Assembly: GCF_007558865.1 (NCBI RefSeq)
Contig: NZ_VLPK01000001.1
Coordinates: forward strand, 186,001-250,000
Source: Mucilaginibacter corticis
GTDB taxonomy: Bacteria; Bacteroidota; Bacteroidia; Sphingobacteriales; Sphingobacteriaceae
DNA: 64,000 nucleotides
Reading direction: 5' to 3'
The position numbers and the translations under genes are program-made. Below the pieces are notes generated by a model. The model was not told where the DNA came from. It searched no databases and saw nothing but the letters and a program-made list of their open reading frames with translations. Of the stretch, positions 16,572-24,701 are shown one piece after another (within the stretch, counting starts at the first letter, position 1; every line of letters begins with the position of its first letter).

Positions 16572-18374
16572 ATGAAGCAAATACTGGTGATCTGTTTTCT
16601 TGTTGCTCTTTGCTTCTCAAAAGCCTTTGCGCAAAATGATGAGCTGTTATTAGCTAAACAATATAGCAGCAACGGCGAATATCAAAAAGCGCTCGACATT
16701 TACCAGAAATTGTATAAACAGGATAACGATACGTATTACTTCAACTACGTTAAAACCCTGATATCACTTAAAAAATTTGATGATGCAGAAAGCGCCACCA
16801 AAAAGATGATTCGTAAACATCCCGGCGATAACGAATATGTTGTTACCCTCGGGACAATTTACACACAGCATGGCGACGTTGATAAAGCCAACACGCTGTA
16901 TGATGGCCTCATTAAAACCCTGCCGGCCGATCAAAATACCATAGCTGTCTTAGCCTCGCAATTTTACCAGGGCACCAATGTTGATTATGCCATTAAAACC
17001 TTTTTGCAGGGGCGCAAGCTCTTGCATAGCGACGATGTATTTTCATATGAACTGATCACGCTTTACCGTTTTAAAAGAGACAAAGCCGCGCTTACGGAAG
17101 AATACCTGAACATACTGCCTCAAAACCCATTATTTATAAGCCAGGCAGAAAATGCATTCTCTACTTTGTTTGAGGGCGATGCCGACTATGATCTATTGCG
17201 TGTGGCTTTGTTAAAGCGGATACAAAAAGATCCGCAGCAAGTTGTTTTTGTAAACTTATTAACCTGGCAGTTTTTACAGCAAAAAGATTTTGACCAGGCC
17301 TTAAACCAGGCACTGGCATTAAACCGGCGCACCAATAATGACGGCAGCGATATTTTTGAATTATGCCATACGCTGGTTTTTAATGAGGCTTATGATGCGG
17401 CTATTCGTGGTTATGAGTATTTGATCAGCAAAGGCAAAGACGAGCAATATTATGTATCTGCCAAAATTGAGTTGCTTAACACCAAAAGCTTAAAGATAAC
17501 TACAGGAAAATACACGCAGAATGATCTGACAGAACTTGAAAAGAATTACATAGACTTGCTGACCGAGTTTGGCCAAAATAGCTCAACCGCTTTTGCCATG
17601 CAAAAACTGGCTAACCTGCAGGTATTTAAATTGCATAAGCTAAATGAAGCCCAAAAGGTATTAGAAGACGCAATAAAGATCCCGCAAGTGCAAACCAATT
17701 TGCTGGCCTCTTGCAAACTTGATCTTGGTGATGTTTATTTACTGAACAACCAGCCATGGGAAGCTACCTTGTTGTACAGCCAGGTAGAAAAGGAATATCC
17801 CAATACAGTTATGGGGCAGGATGCCAAATTCAGAAATGCAAAGTTTGCTTATTACACCGGCGACTTTACCTGGGCCAAAGGGCAGCTGGATGTTTTAAAA
17901 GCCGCCACCTCACAATTAATTGCAAACGACGCGCTTAATTTGTCGCTACTAATTGCTGATAACATTGCTACCGATACCAGTGGTAAAGCCTTAAAAATGT
18001 ATGCCCGGGCCGACTTGCAGATCTTTGCCGAGCAGCAAGACAAAGCCATCAGCATACTGGATAGTATCAATGTTAAATTCCCCGATAATAAGTTAAGCGA
18101 TGATATTTTAATGGCAAAAGCACGTATAGCCATTCAGAAAAAAGACTATGCCGATGCCGTGACCGATCTGAAGAAAATAGTAGCCGAACACCCTACCGAC
18201 CTTTGGGCAGACGATGCGGTTTATATGCTGGGCGATATTTATGAAAATCAGCTTAATGACAAAGAACAGGCTAAAGCCTATTATCAAAAAATCATTACAG
18301 ATTACAGCGGCAGCTTATATATAAACGATGCCCGTAAACATTTCAGGGCATTACGCGGCGATGCTGCATCTTGA
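16572..18374 (+). CDS. Secreted tetratricopeptide-repeat protein
   Basis: The 600-residue protein has a signal peptide (MKQILVICFLVALCFSKAFAQ). The rest is alpha-helical repeats with the TPR spacing, for example residues 25-60 (AKQYSSNGEYQKALDIYQKLY), 64-95 and 495-590 (AIQKKDYADAVTDLKKIV, GDIYENQLNDKEQAKAYYQKII). Such proteins are usually periplasmic scaffolds or bind other envelope proteins. No catalytic domain is visible. It is divergent from the pseudo-peptidase operon and followed within 40 bases by DUF4286. Confidence 0.8.
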   Translation: MKQILVICFLVALCFSKAFAQNDELLLAKQYSSNGEYQKALDIYQKLYKQDNDTYYFNYVKTLISLKKFDDAESATKKMIRKHPGDNEYVVTLGTIYTQHGDVDKANTLYDGLIKTLPADQNTIAVLASQFYQGTNVDYAIKTFLQGRKLLHSDDVFSYELITLYRFKRDKAALTEEYLNILPQNPLFISQAENAFSTLFEGDADYDLLRVALLKRIQKDPQQVVFVNLLTWQFLQQKDFDQALNQALALNRRTNNDGSDIFELCHTLVFNEAYDAAIRGYEYLISKGKDEQYYVSAKIELLNTKSLKITTGKYTQNDLTELEKNYIDLLTEFGQNSSTAFAMQKLANLQVFKLHKLNEAQKVLEDAIKIPQVQTNLLASCKLDLGDVYLLNNQPWEATLLYSQVEKEYPNTVMGQDAKFRNAKFAYYTGDFTWAKGQLDVLKAATSQLIANDALNLSLLIADNIATDTSGKALKMYARADLQIFAEQQDKAISILDSINVKFPDNKLSDDILMAKARIAIQKKDYADAVTDLKKIVAEHPTDLWADDAVYMLGDIYENQLNDKEQAKAYYQKIITDYSGSLYINDARKHFRALRGDAAS

Positions 18375-18412
18375 TTTAATAAACTATCTTATATTTTGTA
18401 TTTTTGCACTAT

Positions 18413-18715
18413 ATGATAATTTATAATGAAACCATAATAGTTGATGAAGCTATTCATAAACAATGGTTAGGCTGGATACAGAATGAATATATACCCATGG
18501 TAATGAAAACCGGCCATTTTAATTCATATAAGATCTTAAACGTACTTGACTCGCCAAATGAAGGCGTTACCTATTGTATACAATATCTAACAGATTCCCG
18601 TGATAAATACAATCAGTTTAATAAAGTACATCTACAAAGATTACAGGCTATCCATCAGCAAAAATTCGAAAATCAATTTGTCTTGTTTAACACTTTAATG
18701 CAAACCGTAAACTAA
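18413..18715 (+). CDS. DUF4286 family protein
   Basis: The 100-residue protein starting MIIYNETIIVDEAIHKQW matches DUF4286, a small soluble family of unknown function found in Bacteroidota. A TTG three codons earlier (18404) is also in frame, but the family start is MIIYN. Conserved features include the W-x-x-W-I region and QYLTDSRDKYNQF. A -7-like box TATTTTTG (18399-18406) lies just ahead, which would also exclude the TTG. It ends three bases before rfbC begins, so the two are likely co-transcribed. Confidence 0.8.
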   Translation: MIIYNETIIVDEAIHKQWLGWIQNEYIPMVMKTGHFNSYKILNVLDSPNEGVTYCIQYLTDSRDKYNQFNKVHLQRLQAIHQQKFENQFVLFNTLMQTVN

Positions 18716-18718
18716 AAA

Positions 18719-19267
18719 ATGAAAATTACAGAAACCAGTATTAAGGGATTGATGGTAATTGAGCCGAAAATATTTACCGATAGCCGCGGCTACTTTTTTG
18801 AAAGCTACAGCAAAGCAAAATTTGCCGAAGCAAGCATTAACATTGATTTTGTACAAGACAACCAATCATGCTCTAACAGGGGCACGGTTAGGGCGTTGCA
18901 TGCGCAATCTGCGCCCCATGCGCAAACTAAATTAGTACGCGTGATACAAGGCCGTGTTATAGATGTGGCTGTAGATGCCCGTAAAGATTCGCCTACCTTC
19001 GGAAAGTATGAAACCATTGAGCTAAGCGCCGAAAACCAAAAGCAATTTTTGATTCCGCAGGGATTTTTACATGGCTTCGCTGTTTTAGAAGATAACACCA
19101 TTTTTGCGTACAAGGTTGACAACTACTACAGCAAAGAGTGTGAAACAGGCGTACGCTGGAACGACCCTACCCTTGCCATTGACTGGGGCATCCCGGCCAA
19201 TGAAGCTATCATATCAGACAAAGACCAAATATTACCATTGTTTGCTGATTGGGTAAGCCCGTTTTAA
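18719..19267 (+). CDS. rfbC: dTDP-4-dehydrorhamnose 3,5-epimerase (RmlC/RfbC) homologue
   Basis: The 182-residue cupin-fold protein matches RmlC, which epimerises dTDP-4-keto-6-deoxyglucose at C3 and C5 on the way to dTDP-rhamnose. Visible features are DSRGYFFESY (21-30), QDNQSCSNRGTVRALH with the catalytic His61, KLVRVIQGRVIDVAVD, IPQGFLHGFAVLED, and YKVDNYYSKECETGVRWNDP with the expected Tyr. The usual RGLHYQ motif reads RALHAQ. The other rml genes are not adjacent in this window, so this is a stand-alone copy or its partners lie elsewhere. Confidence 0.85.
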   Translation: MKITETSIKGLMVIEPKIFTDSRGYFFESYSKAKFAEASINIDFVQDNQSCSNRGTVRALHAQSAPHAQTKLVRVIQGRVIDVAVDARKDSPTFGKYETIELSAENQKQFLIPQGFLHGFAVLEDNTIFAYKVDNYYSKECETGVRWNDPTLAIDWGIPANEAIISDKDQILPLFADWVSPF

Positions 19268-19286
19268 ATCTAACATCAAAACATAT

Positions 19287-19327
19287 AAAAGCGAAAGGCT
19301 AACCATAATGGTTAGCCTTTCGCTTTT
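19287..19327. terminator. Strong bidirectional hairpin terminator
   Basis: A 14-bp perfect stem (19291-19304 with 19310-19323) with loop ATAAT is flanked by AAAA and TTTT that extend it. It separates the converging rfbC and OmpA-like genes. Confidence 0.92.
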
Positions 19328-19343
19328 ATGATTCGTTCTATTT

Positions 19344-20192
19344 TTATTTTGTGATCAGGTTATACAACTCGTCCAATTTAGGGCTAAGCACAATCTCGAT
19401 GCGGCGGTTTTTAGTACGGGCATCGTTGTTATCAGCCGGGTCAATAGGTTGGTACTGGCTTTTACCTGTAGCGGTTAATCTATGCGGATCTATCTTTTCA
19501 ACTTCGGTTAAGTAGCGGGTAACAGATGTTGCGCGTAATACGCTCAGGTCCCAGTTATCTTTGATCTGACCAAGGTTAATTACTTTTTTATCATCGGTGT
19601 GGCCTTCAACTGCCATATTGATATCCGGTTCTTTGTTAAGCACTTCGGCTAATTGTTTTAAAGCAGCTTTACCACGCTCGTCAATTACAATGCTGCCGGA
19701 AGGGAAAAGTAATTTATCGGTTAATGAAACATAAACCTTACCATTCCTGATATCAACAGTTAAACCGTTTTGCTGGAAACCAAGCAGCGCCTTTTGCAGT
19801 TTATCTTTAAGGGCATTGGTGGCCTCATCGCGTTTACGCAAAATATCTTCTACTTCTTTTAGGCGCTCTTCCCTTTTTTTCAGATCGCTTGATAGTTGAT
19901 CCATTTTTGAGTTGGTCGAAGTCAGGTTACTATTCAACGCGTCATAATTACCTTTTAAAGTATTATAGCTTTTGCGTTGGTCGGCAAGCTCGCTTTTCAA
20001 ACCGGCAATTTCATGGTGCAGGCGCGCGGTGTCACTTTGCAGTTGTGATGATTGTGCTTCTAAATTAGTGGTACGGGTAAAAAGCGAGTCACGCTGTGCC
20101 AGCATGGCTTTATACTTTTTGTTAGACAATATCTGGCATGAGTGTAATGTCATTGACAGCAGCAGGGCAAATAGTAAGTACTTTACTTTCAT
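19344..20192 (-). CDS. OmpA-family peptidoglycan-binding lipoprotein with coiled coil
   Basis: Starting at the Met at 20192, the product has 282 residues and a lipoprotein signal (LLFALLLSMTLHSC, Cys at 19). A longer frame reaches back into the previous gene and is not credible. A coiled coil follows (roughly residues 35-140, rich in leucine, lysine and glutamate heptads). The C-terminal OmpA domain has the landmarks KLLFPSGS, VEGHTDDKKV, NWDLSVLRATSVTRYL and RTKNRRIEIVLSP. It should tether the outer membrane to peptidoglycan. It is the last gene of the long minus-strand run and starts 19 bases after the DUF2461 gene. Confidence 0.88.
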   Translation of the reverse strand: MKVKYLLFALLLSMTLHSCQILSNKKYKAMLAQRDSLFTRTTNLEAQSSQLQSDTARLHHEIAGLKSELADQRKSYNTLKGNYDALNSNLTSTNSKMDQLSSDLKKREERLKEVEDILRKRDEATNALKDKLQKALLGFQQNGLTVDIRNGKVYVSLTDKLLFPSGSIVIDERGKAALKQLAEVLNKEPDINMAVEGHTDDKKVINLGQIKDNWDLSVLRATSVTRYLTEVEKIDPHRLTATGKSQYQPIDPADNNDARTKNRRIEIVLSPKLDELYNLITK

Positions 20193-20211
20193 TATGTATC
20201 GGGATTTAAGG

Positions 20212-20874
20212 TTAAACAATAGCGTTGCGTAAAAAAATATTAAGCGGATATATTTTGCTGCACAATTGTGCAATGGTATCAGCGGCCTTATCGCTCATGA
20301 TCTCTTTATCTGTTAAGCTGTGCATGGCAATAAAGCTTTTTAGCTTTAACAGTTCAATGTTTTCATTATCGGCGGCATAATCGCGCGGTAAGGTTTTTAG
20401 CTTGTCCTGCGCCCTAAAATCGCCAAATAATTTAACAAATTCGGGGTTGTCAATAATTACTGTCAGGTCATGGCCATTATAGTCAATTTCCTGGCGGATG
20501 GCTTTGAGATGATTGGCCTCGGGCATCCAATAACCGCCGGCGATAAATGATTTGCCGGGCTGGATATGCAGGTAATACTCGGCGCCACCTAATTTGGTAC
20601 CGGTAGTGGGTAAACTAATGCCGAAGTTATTTTTATAAGGTGTTTTATTTTTGCTGAACCTGATATCGCGGTAAATACGCATCACACATTTTTTAGCATC
20701 CAGGTCTGCCGATAAAGCCGGATCTATTTTATGCATCAATTTGATCAGCTTAGCTGTAAAATCGATCACGTTCTCGCGCGCCAGGTCATACCGTTCTTTA
20801 TTGGCCATAAACCATTCGCGGTTGTTGTTATCAACAAGTTCGTTTAAAAAATCAAGTGTTTGCTGTTGTATCAT
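20212..20874 (-). CDS. DUF2461 family protein
   Basis: The 220-residue soluble protein matches DUF2461 (TIGR02453), with the family-typical N-terminus LDFLNELVDNNNREWFMANKERY, the motif RIYRDIRFSKNKTPYKNNFG and GGAEYYLHIQPGKSFIAGGYW. No reaction has been assigned to the family that I know of. It overlaps the DUF983 gene by 23 bases and is translationally coupled to it. It lies at the end of the respiratory gene run. Confidence 0.85.
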   Translation of the reverse strand: MIQQQTLDFLNELVDNNNREWFMANKERYDLARENVIDFTAKLIKLMHKIDPALSADLDAKKCVMRIYRDIRFSKNKTPYKNNFGISLPTTGTKLGGAEYYLHIQPGKSFIAGGYWMPEANHLKAIRQEIDYNGHDLTVIIDNPEFVKLFGDFRAQDKLKTLPRDYAADNENIELLKLKSFIAMHSLTDKEIMSDKAADTIAQLCSKIYPLNIFLRNAIV

Positions 20875-21259
20875 CTACATCTAAATAAGGCTGATAATGT
20901 ATTTTTGGCGACAACCAATACAATAGTAATACCCTCGAAGCCCTGAAAATTACCGGAGCAAGTAAAAAGCATCCGCCAATAACAACCCCGCAATATAACC
21001 AGGGCGAAGTTGTGTTACGCGTAACCACATAAGTCAATACGGCAATGGCAAATGAGGTAGCGACATTTAAAGCGTAGCTCACATACATTGCGGCATAAAA
21101 GTAACCGGGCTCAATTTCAAAGTGCATGCCGCAACGCGGGCAGTCGATATTAATTTTGTTGGTAGCAAGGCTGTAAACCTTACCGCTAAACATGTCTCCC
21201 CTGCGACAGCGCGGGCATTTGGCGTGTAACATTGCCCATGGTTTGGATGTTGTAGCCAT
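20852..21259 (-). CDS. DUF983 family zinc-ribbon membrane protein
   Basis: The ATG at 21259 gives 135 residues. The N-terminus has two CPxC pairs (KCPRCRRGDMF and DCPRCGMHFE) that probably form a zinc ribbon. Two hydrophobic segments follow (roughly 54-80 and 86-115). DUF983 proteins are often encoded near cytochrome oxidase genes in Alphaproteobacteria and Bacteroidota; their role is unproven. Here the gene is 33 bases after the small CAMC protein and overlaps DUF2461 by 23 bases. Confidence 0.8.
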   Translation of the reverse strand: MATTSKPWAMLHAKCPRCRRGDMFSGKVYSLATNKINIDCPRCGMHFEIEPGYFYAAMYVSYALNVATSFAIAVLTYVVTRNTTSPWLYCGVVIGGCFLLAPVIFRASRVLLLYWLSPKIHYQPYLDVDDTTANT

Positions 21260-21292
21260 ATTTAACAAAGCCTTGCAGGCTCTTAATAAATT

Positions 21293-21565
21293 TTAGTTTA
21301 AATGAAGTTTTTCGTCGCGCATATTAAGGTTAATATTTTTGCGACGATACTTTTTATACCAGATATACCCCACCACAGCAATAGCGATGTAAGGGGCTGC
21401 CAACAGGTACATGATACCATGATTTAAACCCATTGCTGTTGTTCCGCCATTTTTAGCGTTTGCCTCAACAGATGCGGTACACATGGCGCATTGTGCATGC
21501 ACAGAGGTAACACCGAAGGCCAATAATGCGGCGGCTGTAAATAGCAGTGTCTTTAATATCTTCAT
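21293..21565 (-). CDS. Small secreted/membrane protein with CAMC motif in the oxidase cluster
   Basis: The 90-residue protein has a signal peptide ending near HAQ (residues 1-25), immediately followed by Cys26-Ala-Met-Cys29. A short linker and one membrane helix follow (about 49-68, IMYLLAAPYIAIAVVGYIWY), then a basic tail. The CxMC motif at the mature N-terminus could bind copper. Its position after sco and DUF420 suggests a role in oxidase copper-centre assembly, but that is inference from location and motif. I do not know a named family. Confidence 0.7.
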   Translation of the reverse strand: MKILKTLLFTAAALLAFGVTSVHAQCAMCTASVEANAKNGGTTAMGLNHGIMYLLAAPYIAIAVVGYIWYKKYRRKNINLNMRDEKLHLN

Positions 21566-21609
21566 TTGTACAAATTTAGCTATAAAATAGCATCAAAAAC
21601 AGTATTAAA

Positions 21610-22185
21610 TTAAAAATGGTAAAAGGGCTTTATCATTAAATAAACTACTACCCCGCTCGCGGTAACAAATAACCATATCGGGAAAGTCCAGCGTACCAGT
21701 TTGCGATGTTTTACTACCTCCATTTTTAACCCGTAGTAAAAGCTCAATAACACTAATGGTAAAACGCCCGCGGCAAGTATGATGTGCGGGATTAATATCG
21801 ACAGGTAAATTTTGCGCTGCAGGCCATATATAACCAGCTCATCACCCAGCACTTTACCATCGCCGTTTAAATCTCCGTAAACGGTTTCATTACGCATTAA
21901 ATAATGGAATAAAACGTATGATACCAGGAAAAGCGATGAAAGACAAAAAGTGATAATATTCAACCTTTTATGGACAGTGATATTACCTTGTTTTATAAAG
22001 TATAATGATGCCAGTAAAAGCACTGTACAAGTGCCATTGAGCATTGCGTTAAGCATTGGTAAATATGGCGTAAACGCCGGCGCTACAGCAGGCCCGGGTA
22101 TCATGTGGCGGTTAAGCAGCACAACCAGTAGTATTACAACTACGGTTACAATGGCTACAAAACGAAATATAAATTTATCGGTCAT
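21610..22185 (-). CDS. DUF420 membrane protein, likely oxidase assembly factor (CtaM/YozB-like)
   Basis: The 191-residue protein has five hydrophobic segments (about 8-24, 39-63, 74-94, 126-152, 164-184). It keeps the DUF420 histidines, for example in KRLNIITFCLSSLFLVSYVLFHYL and LIPHIILA. In Bacillus and Staphylococcus, DUF420 members (YozB/CtaM) are needed to form active cytochrome aa3. A polar loop (NGDGKVLGDELV) between helices 3 and 4 is longer than in a minimal member. It follows sco after a 105-base gap that contains a long hairpin. Confidence 0.8.
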   Translation of the reverse strand: MTDKFIFRFVAIVTVVVILLVVLLNRHMIPGPAVAPAFTPYLPMLNAMLNGTCTVLLLASLYFIKQGNITVHKRLNIITFCLSSLFLVSYVLFHYLMRNETVYGDLNGDGKVLGDELVIYGLQRKIYLSILIPHIILAAGVLPLVLLSFYYGLKMEVVKHRKLVRWTFPIWLFVTASGVVVYLMIKPFYHF

Positions 22186-22192
22186 TATTTTT

Positions 22193-22294
22193 GAGAGTCA
22201 AGAATCAGGATGCAAGAATCAAGATCTTATTATTTTATGATTTCATTCAATTAAATTACTCTTGATTCTTGACTCTTGCGTCTTGAATCTCTAA
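22193..22294. repeat. Long intergenic hairpin made of AAGAATCA-type words
   Basis: AGAGTCAAGAATCA (22194-22207) is perfectly complementary to 22263-22276. A second register pairs GAGAGTCAAGA and GCAAGAATCAAGA on the left with GCAAGAGTCAAGA-type sequence on the right, with bulges. It sits between sco and DUF420 and may attenuate or process the transcript. Confidence 0.65.
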
Positions 22295-22992
22295 TAAAGC
22301 GGTTTATCATTCTTCCGCAATTCTTCGGCTATCAATACCTTAATTTCATCATTCAGTTTGGTGATATCCTTTGTTGATGTACCCGAATAGTAACCACGAA
22401 TGCGCTTTTCCTTATCTATCAATATCAGTTTGTCACTGTAGATAAAATTGTCATTGTCAACCTTTACAGCATCTACCAGGAAGCCTTTACGTGCCAGTGG
22501 ATAGATAACCGATGTATCGCCGGTTAAAAACAGCCATTTAATGCCCGGCGGCTTGTACTGTTGTGAGTATTTATGCAGTACCGATACCGAATCGCGCTGC
22601 GGGTCTACCGTGATGGATGCAAAGCATACCATGTTGTTTTTGGCGTAATCCGACAACAAGGCGTTAACGTTCTTATTTATAATATTGCAAACAGACGGGC
22701 AATGCGTATAAAAAAAGCTGGCTACAAATATCTTGTCGTCAAAATTTTTAGCGGTAACAGCTTCGCCGTTTTGATCTGTTAATTTAAAATCGGGCAGTTT
22801 GTGGTAGATGGTGTCCGGGATAACCTTGCCATGAAACTTATGGCTGGTTTTAGCCAGTTGCTTTGGCCCGAAAAAAGGCAGCGGCATGTACCTGTTTTTG
22901 CCTTCGGCGGTAAGCAAATAATATAAAAATCCCGGTAATGCCAATATCATTACCAGGATCAATACTTTTTTTACGGCGCTTATATTGCTCAT
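22291..22992 (-). CDS. SCO1/SenC-family copper chaperone with Tyr in place of the ligand His
   Basis: The 233-residue protein has an N-terminal membrane anchor (about 8-27) and a thioredoxin-like domain facing the periplasm. The copper-binding pair is Cys98 and Cys102 in THCPSVC. The third ligand, a His normally found before S-x-[KR]-[IL]-x-L-[IV]-D, is Tyr185 here (NFIYSDKLILID). The codon is TAC, one base from CAC. SCO proteins deliver copper to the CuA site of CoxB or reduce its cysteines. It overlaps the subunit IV gene by one base. Loss of the His may shift it towards a thiol-redox role. Confidence 0.88.
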   Translation of the reverse strand: MSNISAVKKVLILVMILALPGFLYYLLTAEGKNRYMPLPFFGPKQLAKTSHKFHGKVIPDTIYHKLPDFKLTDQNGEAVTAKNFDDKIFVASFFYTHCPSVCNIINKNVNALLSDYAKNNMVCFASITVDPQRDSVSVLHKYSQQYKPPGIKWLFLTGDTSVIYPLARKGFLVDAVKVDNDNFIYSDKLILIDKEKRIRGYYSGTSTKDITKLNDEIKVLIAEELRKNDKPLY

Positions 22993-23339
22993 TATAACCT
23001 CAGCGTAATCCAGTGGTGACTCTCGTTAGTCAATACCAGGATCAAACCGATAATAAACAGAATAGGCACTAAAATAGAATAAACCAGGCCTACCTTTTCA
23101 AACTTTAAGTGCATGAAAAAGGCAACAATATAAAATGCCTTGAATAGTGTTAAAACAATGTATACCGGGTTAGCCACATTTATAGGCATATGGCCATTAG
23201 GCACCATATAAAGTGCTATAAAAAACTCGACACAAGTAATGGCTGACAGGATAAGAGCCACTTTTATAATTCGGCCTCTTGTCATTGTATCTCCATGATC
23301 GCCTTCGGCGTGATGAACTTCTGTTGGTTCTGATGACAT
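22992..23339 (-). CDS. Cytochrome c oxidase subunit IV family protein
   Basis: The 115-residue protein has three hydrophobic segments (about 25-46, 56-76, 83-103), as in the prokaryotic subunit IV (COX4_pro) family of heme-copper oxidases. The segment NVANPVYIVLTLFKAFYIVAFFMHLKFE is characteristic, with the FFMHLK motif. The N-terminus is rich in His and acidic residues (EVHHAEGDHGD). It lies between subunit III and sco, 22 bases after the former. Confidence 0.85.
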   Translation of the reverse strand: MSSEPTEVHHAEGDHGDTMTRGRIIKVALILSAITCVEFFIALYMVPNGHMPINVANPVYIVLTLFKAFYIVAFFMHLKFEKVGLVYSILVPILFIIGLILVLTNESHHWITLRL

Positions 23340-23361
23340 AATATATATCAGGTTAAAATGA

Positions 23362-24093
23362 TCAAACTAAATAAAAGAAAGTAAATACAAATACCCAAAC
23401 AAGGTCTACAAAGTGCCAGTAAAGGCCAACTTTTTCTATCATTAAATAGCTTCCGCGTTTTTCGTAGGTACCTGCAAGCACGTTAAGTGTAATGATGATA
23501 TTGATGATAACCCCGCTAAATACGTGGAAACCATGGAAACCGGTAATAGTAAAGAACAGGTTAGCAAACTGGTGCGCGGTCATTTGCTGTTGTGCAAGTG
23601 CCGGTAAGTTTTTCGGATCAAAAAACTCTTTTAGCGTTTCAGCATTAGGTATTGCAGACCACCAGAAACCTTCGCTGTGTAAGTGGTTCCACTCTAAGGC
23701 CTGGCAACCCAGGAACATAAAGCCTCCTATAACTGTAGCTATCATCCACCATACAACCTCTTTTCTTGCCATACGATGACCGGCCTCAACCGCCAATACC
23801 ATGGTAACAGAACTTAAGATCAGGATGAATGTCATTAAACCTACAAACACCAGCGGAGCGCCATGCTCAATTGATGTACCCGGTACTGACTGGAATACTT
23901 CAGACGCTATTGGCCAAGTTGACGCGCTGAAACGTAACGCACCGTAAGATATCAATAATGAAGAAAAGGTAAACGCATCCGACAGGAGGAAAAACCACAT
24001 CATCATTTTACCATACTCAACATTAAACGGAGATCTTCCGCCCGACCATGGTGTTGTTTTTAGTTCATCAATTTGTGTAACTGTTGCGCTCAT
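23362..24093 (-). CDS. Cytochrome c oxidase subunit III, copy 2
   Basis: The 243-residue protein has seven likely membrane segments and the subunit III signatures MMWFFLLSDAFTFSSLL, FHGFHVFSGVIINI and YWHFVDLVWVFVFTFFYLV. It is the second of two tandem subunit III-like genes; this one is longer and has an extra extracytoplasmic loop (around residues 135-170) ahead of the last helices. Subunit III stabilises the catalytic core and may guide protons and oxygen. It starts 26 bases after copy 1. Confidence 0.9.
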   Translation of the reverse strand: MSATVTQIDELKTTPWSGGRSPFNVEYGKMMMWFFLLSDAFTFSSLLISYGALRFSASTWPIASEVFQSVPGTSIEHGAPLVFVGLMTFILILSSVTMVLAVEAGHRMARKEVVWWMIATVIGGFMFLGCQALEWNHLHSEGFWWSAIPNAETLKEFFDPKNLPALAQQQMTAHQFANLFFTITGFHGFHVFSGVIINIIITLNVLAGTYEKRGSYLMIEKVGLYWHFVDLVWVFVFTFFYLV

Positions 24094-24119
24094 TTGTTTT
24101 TAGCTATAGCGTTATTAAA

Positions 24120-24701
24120 TTATTGGTTCAAAAGTAAAAAAACATACAGATAAATCCATATAATATCTAAGAAATGCCAAAAAATAGCTGTCATTTCCAT
24201 TCTATATAAATTCTTTACCTGTGGTATACGTTTAATGCTGCCGCTCAATGAGCTTGCCAACCATATCAGGCCGCCTATAACGTGCAGTAAGTGTGCCAAA
24301 GTTATTACGTAAACAAAAGACCGTGTGGCATTAGGGTCAACCAGGTAGATCTTCATTTTATAAGCCAGCGTGTACCAGCCATATAACTGTAGAACTAAAA
24401 ATGCAATGCCTAGGCCTATGGTTACCCATAACAAGCGTTGTTGCTTATCAAAATCAAGCTGCTTCGCCGCTTTCGACGCGAAGAATAATGTGATACTGCT
24501 TATTACCAAAACAATGGTACTGAACCTGAACGACTCGGGCAAAGCTATGCCAAGCCCTTTGCCGCTACCACCAACGTAAACAATAAAGCCGCTGGTAAAG
24601 GCCGCAAAAAGCATAAAAGATGTAAATATGAAAATCCACATCACAAATTTCTTAGCTCCCAGGTTTACTTTATCTTCTTGCTGCTGTATCTGCGCCATCA
24701 T
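24120..24701 (-). CDS. Cytochrome c oxidase subunit III, copy 1
   Basis: The 193-residue protein has five predicted helices and the subunit III features MWIFIFTSFMLFAAFTSGFIVY, LAHLLHVIGGLIW and MTAIFWHFLDIIWIYLYVFL. It is shorter than the neighbouring copy 2, as in many Bacteroidota that encode two subunit III proteins in tandem. Whether both enter the same oxidase cannot be told from sequence. Its start codon overlaps the end of ctaB by one base. Confidence 0.9.
   Translation of the reverse strand: MMAQIQQQEDKVNLGAKKFVMWIFIFTSFMLFAAFTSGFIVYVGGSGKGLGIALPESFRFSTIVLVISSITLFFASKAAKQLDFDKQQRLLWVTIGLGIAFLVLQLYGWYTLAYKMKIYLVDPNATRSFVYVITLAHLLHVIGGLIWLASSLSGSIKRIPQVKNLYRMEMTAIFWHFLDIIWIYLYVFLLLNQ

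Noticed and set aside
20193..20273. Upstream extension of the OmpA-like lipoprotein
   Set aside because: It overlaps the DUF2461 gene and would bury the lipoprotein signal.
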